Assembly: GCA_000153385.1 (NCBI GenBank)
Contig: CH672374.1
Span: forward strand, 609,892-673,891
Length of the DNA: 64,000 nt
Reading direction: 5' to 3'
From: Flavobacteria bacterium BBFL7
GTDB lineage: Bacteria > Bacteroidota > Bacteroidia > Flavobacteriales > Flavobacteriaceae
Position numbers and translations under genes: made by a program. Shown here piece by piece: positions 16,036-24,604 of the stretch. A model generated the notes under the pieces. It searched no databases. It had not been told where the DNA came from and saw only the letters and a list, made by a program, of their open reading frames with translations. The stretch's first letter is position 1. Every line of letters begins with the position of its first letter.

Positions 16036-16479
16036 ATGACGCCATTACGACTACCGGCAGGAAATTTCAGGGTTAAAAGTACTGAAAAAGGTCGGTTGAT
16101 TTTTGACCAGATACGTAAAAAATTTGTCCATCTCACACCAGAGGAATGGGTGAGGCAGCATGTGGTGTTTTGGCTGCTTTCGCGAAAGCGTATACCACAC
16201 AGTCTAATTAATGTAGAAAAACAGCTCCATGTCGCAGGAACAAAGAAGCGATATGACATCCTCATTTTTAATAAAGATGGTTCTATATATGCGGTGATTG
16301 AGTGTAAAGCGCCGCAAATAAAAATAGATCAATCGGTGTTTGACCAGATCGCGCGATACAATCTCGCACTAGAATCTGAGTATTTAATGGTCACTAATGG
16401 AATGGAACATTACTTTTGCACTATGGATTATGAGGCGCAACGCTATCAATTTATCCAGGATTTACCAGCATATACATGA
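16036..16479 (+). CDS. Solitary HsdR N-terminal-like (HSDR_N) nuclease-fold protein
   Basis: This 147-residue protein matches the N-terminal nuclease domain of type I restriction HsdR subunits (HSDR_N_2 type). The PD-(D/E)xK core is RYDILIFNKDG followed by AVIECKAP near residues 75-98. The helicase and the HsdM/HsdS partners are absent. Its position next to holA is, as I recall, conserved in Bacteroidota, which argues for a housekeeping DNA role rather than restriction. A copy of the CGCTTTCGCGAAAGCG-type palindrome lies in the coding sequence (16176-16189). The stop overlaps the next start (ATGA). Confidence 0.8.
   Translation: MTPLRLPAGNFRVKSTEKGRLIFDQIRKKFVHLTPEEWVRQHVVFWLLSRKRIPHSLINVEKQLHVAGTKKRYDILIFNKDGSIYAVIECKAPQIKIDQSVFDQIARYNLALESEYLMVTNGMEHYFCTMDYEAQRYQFIQDLPAYT
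16176..16189. repeat. GCTTTCGCGAAAGC palindrome, intragenic
   Basis: This perfect 14-bp palindrome in the HSDR_N gene is read as Leu-Ser-Arg-Lys-Arg. It is one of eight perfect copies in the window. Confidence 0.9.
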
Positions 16480-17483
16480 AAATAGGAATCGTTATCTTAA
16501 ACTGGAATGGTCTAGCGCTATTGCAACGCTATTTACCCAGCGTCGTATTATATAGTCAAGAGCATACCGTTTATGTGGCAGATAATGCCTCTACAGACAC
16601 ATCGCTATCATGGGTAAAAGAGCAGTATCCATCTGTAAAGATCATAGCGATGGATGAAAATCGCGGTTATGCCGGTGGCTATAATGTCGCCCTACAATCT
16701 GTCGATGAAGAAATCATATGTTTATTAAATAATGATATAGAGGTTACTGAGAACTGGCTGGCACCTATCACCACACTTTTTAAGTCTGATGACACGATAG
16801 CAGCAGCACAACCATTACTGCTGGATGATAAACGACGCACCCATTTTGAATATGCAGGTGCGGCAGGTGGCTATCTGGATAGACTGGCATATCCCTATTG
16901 TAGAGGTCGCATTTTTGATCAAGTAGAAGAGAACCGTCAACAGTATAGAGACAGTACACAATTAGATTGGGCTAGTGGAGCAGCTTTATTAGTAAAGAAG
17001 AACGCTTTTCTAGAAGTAGGCGCACTAGATGAGGCTTATTTTGCCCATCAAGAAGAGATCGATCTGTGCTGGCGATTGCGTCATGCCGGTTATAAAATAG
17101 CGATCGCCACAGATGCTACCGTATATCATTTAGGTGGCGGAACACTTGCCGCACTCAATCCACGTAAGACTTATTACAATTTTAGAAATAGTTTATTCAA
17201 CATTGTGAAGAACGACCATAGTGCTAACTGGTTGGGCATCTTATTCTTGCGCATGGTGCTGGATGGGATTGCTGGTTTGCAGTTTCTCTTTAAGGCAAAA
17301 CCAGCGCATTTTATGGCAATATTAAAAGCGCACGCATCGTTTTATGCTGGACTATTAGACATGCTTCAAAAAAGACAAGAAGTAAAACGATATGCTAAGA
17401 AAACATCAACTAAGCCTGCGGTATTCTCTATAGTTTATCAGTTTTTTGTTAAAAAACGTTCAAATTATCAATCTGTAAAATAA
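16476..17483 (+). CDS. Family 2 glycosyltransferase
   Basis: This 335-residue GT2 (GT-A fold) enzyme has the nucleotide-sugar site VYVADNASTDTSL near residue 35, an NNDIEV (DxD-like) motif near residue 88 and an acceptor-side EIDLCWR near residue 195. This layout is close to rhamnosyl- or other sugar transferases of surface polysaccharide synthesis. A C-terminal hydrophobic patch may bind the membrane. Its ATG overlaps the upstream stop, so it is coexpressed with the HSDR_N gene. Confidence 0.9.
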   Translation: MKIGIVILNWNGLALLQRYLPSVVLYSQEHTVYVADNASTDTSLSWVKEQYPSVKIIAMDENRGYAGGYNVALQSVDEEIICLLNNDIEVTENWLAPITTLFKSDDTIAAAQPLLLDDKRRTHFEYAGAAGGYLDRLAYPYCRGRIFDQVEENRQQYRDSTQLDWASGAALLVKKNAFLEVGALDEAYFAHQEEIDLCWRLRHAGYKIAIATDATVYHLGGGTLAALNPRKTYYNFRNSLFNIVKNDHSANWLGILFLRMVLDGIAGLQFLFKAKPAHFMAILKAHASFYAGLLDMLQKRQEVKRYAKKTSTKPAVFSIVYQFFVKKRSNYQSVK

Positions 17484-17531
17484 TAATTGATAAATGTCTG
17501 TTAAGTATTAACACAAGAATTGTCAATTTCT

Positions 17532-17539
17532 TATTTTTG
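17532..17539 (+). promoter_or_regulatory. Probable -7 element TATTTTTG for the OmpA lipoprotein gene
   Basis: It matches the Bacteroidota -7 consensus TAnnTTTG 22 bp before the ATG. No well-spaced TTG is visible upstream, so the call is tentative. Confidence 0.4.
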
Positions 17540-17560
17540 AGTTCAAATTAAACTATAACA

Positions 17561-18430
17561 ATGAAAAAAATAATCATAGCGATTTTGTGTGCAGGAACAC
17601 TGTTTTCTTGTGCATCAAAAAAAGACCTCGAAGCAGCACTTGCTAAACAGCAATCTACTCAAGAACTTTTAGATACCGCAACCGTTAAACTTAACGCCTG
17701 TCTGTCTGATGAGAAAGCTGCACAAGCAAAATTAAGCGCTTTACAAAGTGAAATTCAAAACCTGAGAGAAAGCAATGCTTCCTTATTGAATAATGTAGGT
17801 GATCTAGCAACTCTTTCTAAAAAGGATGCCGAGATTTTAGAAACTTCACTAGAAAGAATAAGAGAGAAAGATTTACAAATCCGTTCTTTAAATGATGCAC
17901 TAACTAAAAAGGATAGTGTAACAATTGCTTTAGTAACCAGTATAAAGAGCTCACTAGGTAACGTTAATGATGAAGATATCAACGTGAACGTAGAAAAAGG
18001 TGTGGTGTTTATTTCTATTAACGATAAGTTATTGTTTGCGAGCGGAAGCGATCAAATCAATAGCAATGCTTATACGGTATTAGGTAAAGTAGGTACGATC
18101 CTTAAAGATAAAGCAAACATGGAAGTAATGATTGAAGGTCACACAGACAGTCAGCCTATTGCGTCTGCAAACTTTAAAGATAACTGGGATTTAAGTACAG
18201 CTCGTGCGGCGGCTATTACTCGTTATTTACAAGAGAAAGAACAAATCGATCCTGCAAGAATGACGGCAGCTGGACGTTCTTATTATGTGCCTATTGCCAG
18301 TAACGACACTGCAGAAGGTAGAGCAAAGAACCGTAGAACTAGAATCATCATCCTTCCTAAACTAGATCAATTCTTTGATATGATCGAGTCAGGAATGGAA
18401 CAAGCAAAACTAGATGCTAAAAAGCAGTAA
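17561..18430 (+). CDS. OmpA/MotB-domain lipoprotein
   Basis: This 289-residue protein has a lipoprotein signal (IAILCAGTLFSC, Cys at residue 17). A long coiled coil follows (residues 20-125), then a C-terminal OmpA-like peptidoglycan-binding domain with the motif EGHTDSQP near residue 195 and AEGRAKNRRTRI near residue 255. It probably tethers the outer membrane to peptidoglycan. It is monocistronic, with a strong terminator after it. Confidence 0.93.
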   Translation: MKKIIIAILCAGTLFSCASKKDLEAALAKQQSTQELLDTATVKLNACLSDEKAAQAKLSALQSEIQNLRESNASLLNNVGDLATLSKKDAEILETSLERIREKDLQIRSLNDALTKKDSVTIALVTSIKSSLGNVNDEDINVNVEKGVVFISINDKLLFASGSDQINSNAYTVLGKVGTILKDKANMEVMIEGHTDSQPIASANFKDNWDLSTARAAAITRYLQEKEQIDPARMTAAGRSYYVPIASNDTAEGRAKNRRTRIIILPKLDQFFDMIESGMEQAKLDAKKQ

Positions 18431-18456
18431 GTAGTTTTAATATTTAGAATTAAGAA

Positions 18457-18486
18457 AACGCTTCAAGAAATTGAAGCGTTTTTTTT
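18457..18486 (+). terminator. Rho-independent terminator after the OmpA lipoprotein
   Basis: AACGCTTC pairs with GAAGCGTT across an 8-nt loop and is followed by a T-run on the plus strand. Confidence 0.9.
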
Positions 18487-18505
18487 GTGTATCATTTAAA
18501 ACCTG

Positions 18506-18536
18506 TCATGCTAAATTTATTTCAGCATCTGCAAGT
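18506..18536. repeat. Short inverted repeat ATGCT...AGCAT
   Basis: CTGTCATGCTAAATTTATTT followed by CAGCATCTGCAAG resembles a dispersed intergenic sequence I recall from other flavobacterial genomes (GTCATGCTGAA...TTTCAGCATCT). It lies between convergent genes. Only one copy is seen here. Confidence 0.35.
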
Positions 18537-18590
18537 GATGGAAAAGTAGGTGTGTAACACCTGAATCGTCTAACTACTAAATATTAAAAA

Positions 18591-19211
18591 TTACACTACC
18601 TGAAAAATAGCCGCACCATAAATCGCAAAACGCACAAAACGCAATAAACCAATGATAAGCCACCATTTAAAATCATACTTCAACATACCTGCCACCAGGC
18701 TAGAAATAGAAAAAGGTAATGGCAGTAAGGCACCGACAGCGATAAGAATACCACCCCATTTTCTCGCCATTACTAATTGTTTTGCCATTCTTACCTCAAG
18801 GTAATAATGTATACTAGGAATTTTAAGTGCTCTGCGGCCTAAAAAGTAAGCCGTCATTCCACCTAGATAGGAGAGAAGAGCGATTAGAAATAGATTCCAT
18901 ACCGGTGTTGCTGTTTTACCAGCCCAAGCAATAAACAATTCTGGCGGAATCAATCCTAGAATGGTTTCAGAAACATAGAAAAATGCTAAAACTCCATAGT
19001 CTGGTAATTTCTCTACCGCTAGTTCTAGCATGGTAGGAATATCCATAACCCAAAAATGAATAGCCGCTAAAATACCTACTACCACTAATACAGGTGGCAT
19101 GGATTTTTTAATGCTTTCCATGACAAAAGAATAAAACCCAGTAAGCTTATAATAACGATGGGCTCTATTGAATTTGAACTTGCTTTTATGTCTTTTTGCT
19201 GTTTCTGACAC
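18591..19211 (-). CDS. VTT-domain (DedA/YqaA-like) membrane protein
   Basis: This 206-residue protein has four to five hydrophobic segments and the VTT/SNARE-associated family pattern: ETILGLIPPELFIAWAG, then GGMTAYFLGR and FRF(V)RFAIYG near the end. The family includes DedA-type lipid flippases and transporters; the specific substrate is unknown. The open frame starts at a GTG at 19211 (MSETAKRHKSK). Confidence 0.85.
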   Translation of the reverse strand: MSETAKRHKSKFKFNRAHRYYKLTGFYSFVMESIKKSMPPVLVVVGILAAIHFWVMDIPTMLELAVEKLPDYGVLAFFYVSETILGLIPPELFIAWAGKTATPVWNLFLIALLSYLGGMTAYFLGRRALKIPSIHYYLEVRMAKQLVMARKWGGILIAVGALLPLPFSISSLVAGMLKYDFKWWLIIGLLRFVRFAIYGAAIFQVV

Positions 19212-19332
19212 GATGTATTGAATAAGACTACAAAACTAATGATTTTAAGTCGTGTTCGTTGTTAATATAATGGCAAGAAAAAATTATTCGTTAAACCTAG
19301 AAAAATGGGCTGCTAAAAGTATTTAAAAGCGC

Positions 19333-19340
19333 TATTTTTG
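19333..19340 (+). promoter_or_regulatory. -7-like element TATTTTTG upstream of the helicase gene
   Basis: It matches TAnnTTTG 29 bp before the ATG at 19370. No convincing TTG is seen at the right spacing. Confidence 0.35.
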
Positions 19341-19369
19341 CAAATCTCAAAATCTAAAGAAAGCCATTG

Positions 19370-20884
19370 ATGACCTCTAATCCTGTTACTAAAGTAAAGT
19401 CGCTGTATGATTACCAAAAACGTGACCTAGCTGAGATTTTTGACCGAATCGATAACAAATCAGATGACTATAATCTTCTATATCAGCTGCCTACAGGTGG
19501 TGGAAAGACCGTTATCTTTTCAGAAATTGTAAGAAAATATCTTAAAGAAAAGCAGAAAAAGGTTGTAATTCTGACGCACCGTATAGAATTATGTAAGCAA
19601 ACGTCTAAAATGCTAAATGGCTTTGACGTGAAGAATAAAGTCATCAACTCTAAAGTAAAAGAGCTCGATGATCAAAATGAGTACGAGTGTTTTGTGGCAA
19701 TGGTAGAAACATTGAACAATAGATTACAAGATGATAAACTAGAATTAGAAGATATAGGACTGGTTATTATTGATGAAGCACACTACAATAGTTTTAGAAA
19801 ATTATTCAAGTATTTTGAGCACTGTTTTATACTAGGTGTGACCGCTACACCACTAAGCTCTAACTTTAAGTTACCGATGAAGGATAACTATAAAGAGCTT
19901 ATCGTAGGAGATAGTATCTCATCTCTAGTAAATCAAGGATTCCTAGCACAAGCAGTAACACACACCTATGATGTAGGTCTTAGTGGACTAACTATAGGTA
20001 TGAATGGTGATTATACGGTAAAGTCCAGTGAGAAGCTGTATATCGACTCGTCGATGCAAGAGAAGTTACTACAATCTTACAATGACGTATGTAAAGGTAA
20101 GAAGACCTTAATCTTTAATAACGGTATCCGAACTTCGATAGAGGTAGAAGAGACTTTTAAAAGAGCAGGAATAGAAGTAAGACATTTAGATAATACCAAT
20201 ACGAAAGAAGAGCGTAAAGAGATTCTTAAGTGGTTTAAAAATAAGCCAGATGCGGTACTTACGTCGGTAAGTATCTTAACAACCGGTTTTGATGAGCCTA
20301 GTGTAGAGTGTATTATACTTAACAGAGCGACAAAATCATTGACGTTGTATTATCAAATGATCGGTCGTGGTTCTCGTATTCTTAAAGATAAGAAGGAGTT
20401 TCATATCGTGGACTTAGGTAACAACGTGGCTCGTTTTGGACTTTGGAATGAACCTGTGGACTGGCAACAAGTATTCAGGTCTCCAGATTTTTATGTAGAA
20501 AACATTGTGTCTGATGAAGAGATCGAACGTAATTTTGTATACAGAATGCCAGTAGATGTAAAAGCAGAGTTTCCTAACACTACTGATTTTACTTTTGATG
20601 TAAAAGGAGCTTACAAGCGCATTACTAAAGAGAATCGCAAATCTAAAGAAGTGCTGGATGAATCTATTGCACAGCACGTACAATGGTGTGTAGAGAATAG
20701 TGAAGATGTTTTTGATGCACGTATTCTAGCAAAACTGCTTAAAGAAGATATTAAGGATAGAATCCGTCGTTACTCGTATTGTATTATCAATAATACTAAT
20801 AATTATAAGGATTGGTTAGAAGAAGATTACTACCGTAGACTGCGCCTGGCTATCCAACAAGAGTTTGCTGGTGTAGATGCTTAA
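19370..20884 (+). CDS. SF2 DEAH-box helicase
   Basis: I use the ATG at 19370; an in-frame TTG at 19367 directly precedes it. The product has 504 residues. The N-terminal RecA domain has a Q-like motif (LYDYQKRDL), Walker A QLPTGGGKT and the Walker B/DEAH box IIDEAH near residue 130. The C-terminal domain carries the QMIGRGSRIL motif VI. It resembles the RadD/SSL2-like group acting on DNA ends or repair intermediates. It is monocistronic with a strong terminator. Confidence 0.9.
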   Translation: MTSNPVTKVKSLYDYQKRDLAEIFDRIDNKSDDYNLLYQLPTGGGKTVIFSEIVRKYLKEKQKKVVILTHRIELCKQTSKMLNGFDVKNKVINSKVKELDDQNEYECFVAMVETLNNRLQDDKLELEDIGLVIIDEAHYNSFRKLFKYFEHCFILGVTATPLSSNFKLPMKDNYKELIVGDSISSLVNQGFLAQAVTHTYDVGLSGLTIGMNGDYTVKSSEKLYIDSSMQEKLLQSYNDVCKGKKTLIFNNGIRTSIEVEETFKRAGIEVRHLDNTNTKEERKEILKWFKNKPDAVLTSVSILTTGFDEPSVECIILNRATKSLTLYYQMIGRGSRILKDKKEFHIVDLGNNVARFGLWNEPVDWQQVFRSPDFYVENIVSDEEIERNFVYRMPVDVKAEFPNTTDFTFDVKGAYKRITKENRKSKEVLDESIAQHVQWCVENSEDVFDARILAKLLKEDIKDRIRRYSYCIINNTNNYKDWLEEDYYRRLRLAIQQEFAGVDA

Positions 20885-20890
20885 TTAGTT

Positions 20891-20906
20891 CGCTTTCGCG
20901 AAAGCG
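20891..20906. repeat. CGCTTTCGCGAAAGCG palindrome
   Basis: A perfect 16-bp palindrome 7 bp after the helicase stop, upstream of the terminator. Confidence 0.9.
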
Positions 20907-20930
20907 AGATACCATCAATCATAGTATAAA

Positions 20931-20965
20931 AAAAAGCAGCTTTCTCATTTAGAAAGCTGCTTTTT
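20931..20965. terminator. Bidirectional terminator between the helicase and M28 peptidase genes
   Basis: AAAAAGCAGCTTTCT pairs perfectly with AGAAAGCTGCTTTTT around a 5-nt loop. The A- and T-runs serve both convergent genes. Confidence 0.92.
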
Positions 20966-20984
20966 AATTATGTATAGAAAAGAT

Positions 20985-22028
20985 CTACTTTAGAGTAGGT
21001 CGGTTTTCACTGTTTGCCAGTTCCCATGCGGTAACAAATACCAATTGAGTTCTTTTTTGATAAAGTTCGTACTCAATTTTATCAGCTGTATCTCCTGCAC
21101 GGTGATAGTCTTCATGAGTACCGTTAAAATAGAAAATTACAGGAACGTCATTTTTTGCAAAGTTATAGTGGTCAGAGCGATAGTAAAAACGATTAGGATC
21201 ATCTTTACCGTTATATGTGTAATCTAGATCCAGCTTCATGTATTTTTCATTGGCCATTTCAGAGATGTCATGTAAGTCTTGACTTAACATATCGCTACCT
21301 ATCAGATAGATATAATCCGTTTTTGCTTCTCTTTTAGGATCGATACGACCTATCATGTCTATGTTAAGATTTGCAATCGTATTTTCCATTTCATATACTG
21401 GATGTTCTGAGTAATACTTACTTCCGTAAAGTCCTATTTCCTCACCAGTAACATGTAAGAATAGAATAGAGCGTTTAGGTCCATATCCATCTTGTGCCGC
21501 TTTCTTAAAAGCTTCGGCAATCTCGATAAGTGCAATCGTACCACTACCATCATCATCAGCACCATTAAATACGACACCGTTTTTAGTACCGATATGATCT
21601 AGGTGAGCAGATATGACAAGTACTTCTTCAGGCTTTTCAGTTCCTTTAATGAATCCTAACACATTCTCTGAGGTAAGATCTGGTTTGTTGAAATAACTTC
21701 CAGGAACCGTTTGAAAATAGGTTCCGTCTAGGTTTCCACCTGCAACGCCCATTTTTTCATAAAGAGACTTCAAGTATTCAACAGCTTTTTTCTGTCCAGG
21801 AGAACCGGTATAGCGACCTTCCATTTCATCACTGGCATAGAAATAGAGTTGATCTCTCAGCTCATCTAATGTTATTGTGTTAGCATATTTCATAGCATCT
21901 ACATCTGCATAAGCATTAGTAGACACCATTTCTTTTTGATCCGTTTCCTCGTTGGATTTTTTCTTGCTAGAACAAGATGCGATAAGAGCAACGGCGCTTA
22001 AAGCAAGTATGGAGTGTTTTAAATTCAA
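20985..22028 (-). CDS. M28-family zinc aminopeptidase lipoprotein
   Basis: This 347-residue protein has a lipoprotein signal (LSAVALIASCSS, Cys at residue 19) and an M28 peptidase domain. The zinc ligands are visible in order: SAHLDHIG (His, near 143), NGADDDGSG (Asp), HVTGEEIGLYG (catalytic/ligand Glu pair), NIDMIGR (Asp) and RSDHYNF (His). It probably trims peptides in the periplasm or at the surface. The frame starts with TTG at 22028 (MNLKHSILA). It lies 27 bp downstream of the next gene, likely in one operon. Confidence 0.9.
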   Translation of the reverse strand: MNLKHSILALSAVALIASCSSKKKSNEETDQKEMVSTNAYADVDAMKYANTITLDELRDQLYFYASDEMEGRYTGSPGQKKAVEYLKSLYEKMGVAGGNLDGTYFQTVPGSYFNKPDLTSENVLGFIKGTEKPEEVLVISAHLDHIGTKNGVVFNGADDDGSGTIALIEIAEAFKKAAQDGYGPKRSILFLHVTGEEIGLYGSKYYSEHPVYEMENTIANLNIDMIGRIDPKREAKTDYIYLIGSDMLSQDLHDISEMANEKYMKLDLDYTYNGKDDPNRFYYRSDHYNFAKNDVPVIFYFNGTHEDYHRAGDTADKIEYELYQKRTQLVFVTAWELANSENRPTLK

Positions 22029-22055
22029 GATATATTAGTTTAGTGTTGGTTTATT

Positions 22056-22850
22056 TTAATTGCGTTTCAGGACTTTGTATTCTTCATAACACTCACTTAT
22101 AGCGTCTAGTATTTGAAGATCATTTGCGGTTTCAATAAAAGATTTAGAGTACTGGCAATTACGTAAGATAGCGTCAATGCTGACTTTATCCATCTGTAAT
22201 AGGTTCATTAAGGTCTCTCGGTCATACTTACTTTGCAATAAATTACGGATTTCATCCTGTTCTTTAATTTGCCTTAGCTTACGCATAGAGGTCCCTTTTT
22301 TACCAAATACATTGTAGAGAAAGTCTGCTGGATTAAATATAGATCCTAGCACTTTAGTAACTGCTCCAGGCTCGTCATTTCCGGCTTCATATGCTTTAGG
22401 TAAACCGCTAATACTGTAACGTCTATTATTGTAAATAGGAGCCTTGCGTGCATCGATTTCTAAAAAACCGGTTAGCGCAACAGCTTTAATATCTATCTCT
22501 TCTAGTGCAATACCTTTTTCGGTCATGGAAATGGTTACATCACCAAATTTGAGCCAGTCCTCAGTAACTTTAATGGTAATGGTTTCAAATCCTATATAAG
22601 AAAAGAATAAGGTGTCATTTACTCTTGCAGGAATTTTAAAAGATCCAGAATCTGTTGAAATCGTTCCTTTAACCTGGTTGAGGTTGACAATATTTACATT
22701 GCTTAGAATGCTGTCATTTTTTGCGTTGAGAACTTTTCCAAAAACAGATGGGCTTTTAGAATTATCGTTTTGTGCCATATCTTCTTGTGCAATGCTTGCG
22801 CTTGCTATAAAAAGTGATAGGAGTAGGGTAAGTTGTTGTAATGCTTTCAT
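22056..22850 (-). CDS. Secreted carboxypeptidase-regulatory-like domain protein
   Basis: This 264-residue protein has a Sec signal (LTLLLSLFIASASIAQ). A CarboxypepD_reg-like beta-sandwich follows at residues 33-110 (SVFGKVLNAKNDSIL through FFSYIGFETITIKV). This domain is the plug-side module of many TonB-dependent receptors, but no barrel follows; the helical C-terminal half is unrecognised. It is common in Bacteroidota and its role is unknown. It is likely cotranscribed with the M28 peptidase. Confidence 0.85.
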   Translation of the reverse strand: MKALQQLTLLLSLFIASASIAQEDMAQNDNSKSPSVFGKVLNAKNDSILSNVNIVNLNQVKGTISTDSGSFKIPARVNDTLFFSYIGFETITIKVTEDWLKFGDVTISMTEKGIALEEIDIKAVALTGFLEIDARKAPIYNNRRYSISGLPKAYEAGNDEPGAVTKVLGSIFNPADFLYNVFGKKGTSMRKLRQIKEQDEIRNLLQSKYDRETLMNLLQMDKVSIDAILRNCQYSKSFIETANDLQILDAISECYEEYKVLKRN

Positions 22851-22913
22851 TCTATGGGCTAAAATAATGTAACGAGTTGGCTTTTAAAGGGCTTTATTAA
22901 TAAATTAACTACC

Positions 22914-23483
22914 TTAAGTTAAATATGCAATGAGTTTTTTCAACGCGATACCTCTGTGACTTATTTCACCTTTCTCCATTAAGCTTATTTGTGCAAAGGT
23001 CTTGTCATAGCCATTAGGCATAAAGATAGGGTCATACCCAAAGCCTTTATCGCCGAGATATTCCTCAGTTATTGCTCCTTCACAAACACCTTCAAAAAGA
23101 GTTTGGCAGCGGTCCATATCAAGTGCAAAAACGGTTACAAATCTAGCGCTGCGGTCTCTTTTTCCTTCTAGATTTTTTAAGAGCAGCTCCATATTGTCTA
23201 TACTGCTTTTGTGTTCTCCAGCATATCGAGCGCTATAAACACCAGGCTCATTGTTAAGTGCTAGAACTTCTAGGCCTGTATCATCTGCAAAAACAGGCAT
23301 GTCATAACGTTGTCTTATAAACTGAACTTTTTGAGCAGCGTTACCTGAAATGGTGGCTGAGGTTTCTGGAATCTCATCATGCATGCCTATATCATCCAGA
23401 CTTAAAAGTTTGATATGTTCAGGCATCATTATTTGAACCTCTTTGAGTTTATTTTGATTATGTGTAGCAAATATGATTTCCAT
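22914..23483 (-). CDS. rdgB: dITP/XTP pyrophosphatase RdgB (HAM1 family)
   Basis: This 189-residue house-cleaning enzyme hydrolyses non-canonical purine NTPs to NMPs. The motifs are FATHNQNKLKEV at the N-terminus, ADDTGLEVLALNNEPGVYSA near residue 65, and GDKGFGYDPIF and SHRGIA near the C-terminus. It lies 2 bp downstream of the alpha/beta-hydrolase gene, so the two form an operon. Confidence 0.95.
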   Translation of the reverse strand: MEIIFATHNQNKLKEVQIMMPEHIKLLSLDDIGMHDEIPETSATISGNAAQKVQFIRQRYDMPVFADDTGLEVLALNNEPGVYSARYAGEHKSSIDNMELLLKNLEGKRDRSARFVTVFALDMDRCQTLFEGVCEGAITEEYLGDKGFGYDPIFMPNGYDKTFAQISLMEKGEISHRGIALKKLIAYLT

Positions 23484-23485
23484 AA

Positions 23486-24130
23486 TTAAAGGGTATTTGA
23501 AATATCCACTAATAAATCTGTGTCTACTTCATGTTTGATATCTGGTCTGTGTAACTCACATTCCGTGCCGAAAAGCATCTCAATTTTCTTATTCTCTCGC
23601 TGGATTAACTCAGCAGTGACATATTCATCTTTTGTACCTGAAATGTGAATATTTTTATCTGATAAATGACGGAATTTCTCACCATCTAACTCATTGAATT
23701 CGTTAGGAATAGAGCCGCTGTGCATCACTAAAGCTTTAACAGGAGTATTGTAATGTAATAAGTATCGTGTTGCAATTGAAACTCCTTGAGAATAGCCCAT
23801 AAATACAATTCTGCTGTCGTTATGTAACTGCTCTTCTTTCATTACAGCATCGATGTAGTTGAGGTTGTTTTTCATCTCTTGATCAGTATCTAATCGGGTG
23901 AGCCAGCTGGAGCCAACGTGTTTAAATGTATCGCCTAGATAATATTTTGACGGCGCTTGCAACACAATGACTGCATTTTTTGAAGGGTCTAGTTTTGTAA
24001 AGTATCTTTTAAAGAATCTAGCTAGATATCCTAAACCGTGAAAACAAACCCATATATTCTCAGTAGTATCTACAATAGGATTGAGAATTTCATAGGAATT
24101 AGTGTGTTGATAAGAGATTGTTTTCACCAT
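23486..24130 (-). CDS. Alpha/beta-hydrolase (phospholipase/carboxylesterase-like)
   Basis: I start at the ATG at 24130 (MVKTISYQHTNSYEI). The frame extends to 24196, but that part runs through the menI promoter and start. The product has 214 residues, with HGLG oxyanion-type residues near 40, nucleophile elbow GYSQG near residue 115, and a C-terminal HEVDTD carrying the probable His. It resembles small carboxylesterases. It is not convincingly MenH, although it sits next to men genes. Confidence 0.8.
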   Translation of the reverse strand: MVKTISYQHTNSYEILNPIVDTTENIWVCFHGLGYLARFFKRYFTKLDPSKNAVIVLQAPSKYYLGDTFKHVGSSWLTRLDTDQEMKNNLNYIDAVMKEEQLHNDSRIVFMGYSQGVSIATRYLLHYNTPVKALVMHSGSIPNEFNELDGEKFRHLSDKNIHISGTKDEYVTAELIQRENKKIEMLFGTECELHRPDIKHEVDTDLLVDISNTL

Positions 24131-24164
24131 AGTTTGTCGTCTGTTGCTTATTTTTGGTAAATAT

Positions 24165-24584
24165 ATGGACAAAGAACAGATACTTGCTCGTTGCAATCAG
24201 ATATGTAGCAACACGCTCATGGAAACCTTAGACATTGAGTTTATAGATGTCGGCGATGATTTTTTAACTGCTCGCATGCCTGTAACACCTAAAGTGCATC
24301 AACCAGATGGAGTATTGCATGGTGGTGCAAGTGTAGCTCTTGCAGAGTCAGTAGGTAGTGCTGCGAGTTATCTATTTCTTAATACTAAAGAATTTGCTAT
24401 ACGTGGATTAGAGATTAGTGCAAATCATACTAAATCTAAAAAAGAAGGTGATGTGTTTGCTACAGCTCGTTTTTTACATAAAGGACGCACAACGCAACTA
24501 TGGGAGATTAAAATAGTGGATGAAGAAGATAGGTTGATATCGATTTGTAAACTCACCACAATAGCTCTTAAAAAAGATTCTTAA
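24165..24584 (+). CDS. menI: Hotdog-fold thioesterase, probable DHNA-CoA thioesterase MenI
   Basis: I start at the ATG at 24165 (MDKEQILARC); an upstream TTG at 24144 is less likely. This 139-residue PaaI/YdiI-type hotdog protein has the family signature HGGASVALAESVGSAAS, whose Glu is the catalytic residue in YdiI. MenI releases DHNA from its CoA ester after MenB. Its position 20 bp before menF and close to menD supports that role over a generic thioesterase. Its start is 34 bp from the divergent hydrolase start. Confidence 0.82.
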   Translation: MDKEQILARCNQICSNTLMETLDIEFIDVGDDFLTARMPVTPKVHQPDGVLHGGASVALAESVGSAASYLFLNTKEFAIRGLEISANHTKSKKEGDVFATARFLHKGRTTQLWEIKIVDEEDRLISICKLTTIALKKDS

Positions 24585-24604
24585 ACCTTTTAAATTAATA
24601 CCGC

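Noticed and set aside
19367..19369. TTG start for the DEAH helicase
   Set aside because: An ATG follows immediately as the next codon.
23486..24130. MenH (SHCHC synthase) call for the alpha/beta-hydrolase
   Set aside because: Its length and motifs fit small carboxylesterases; closeness to men genes alone is not enough.
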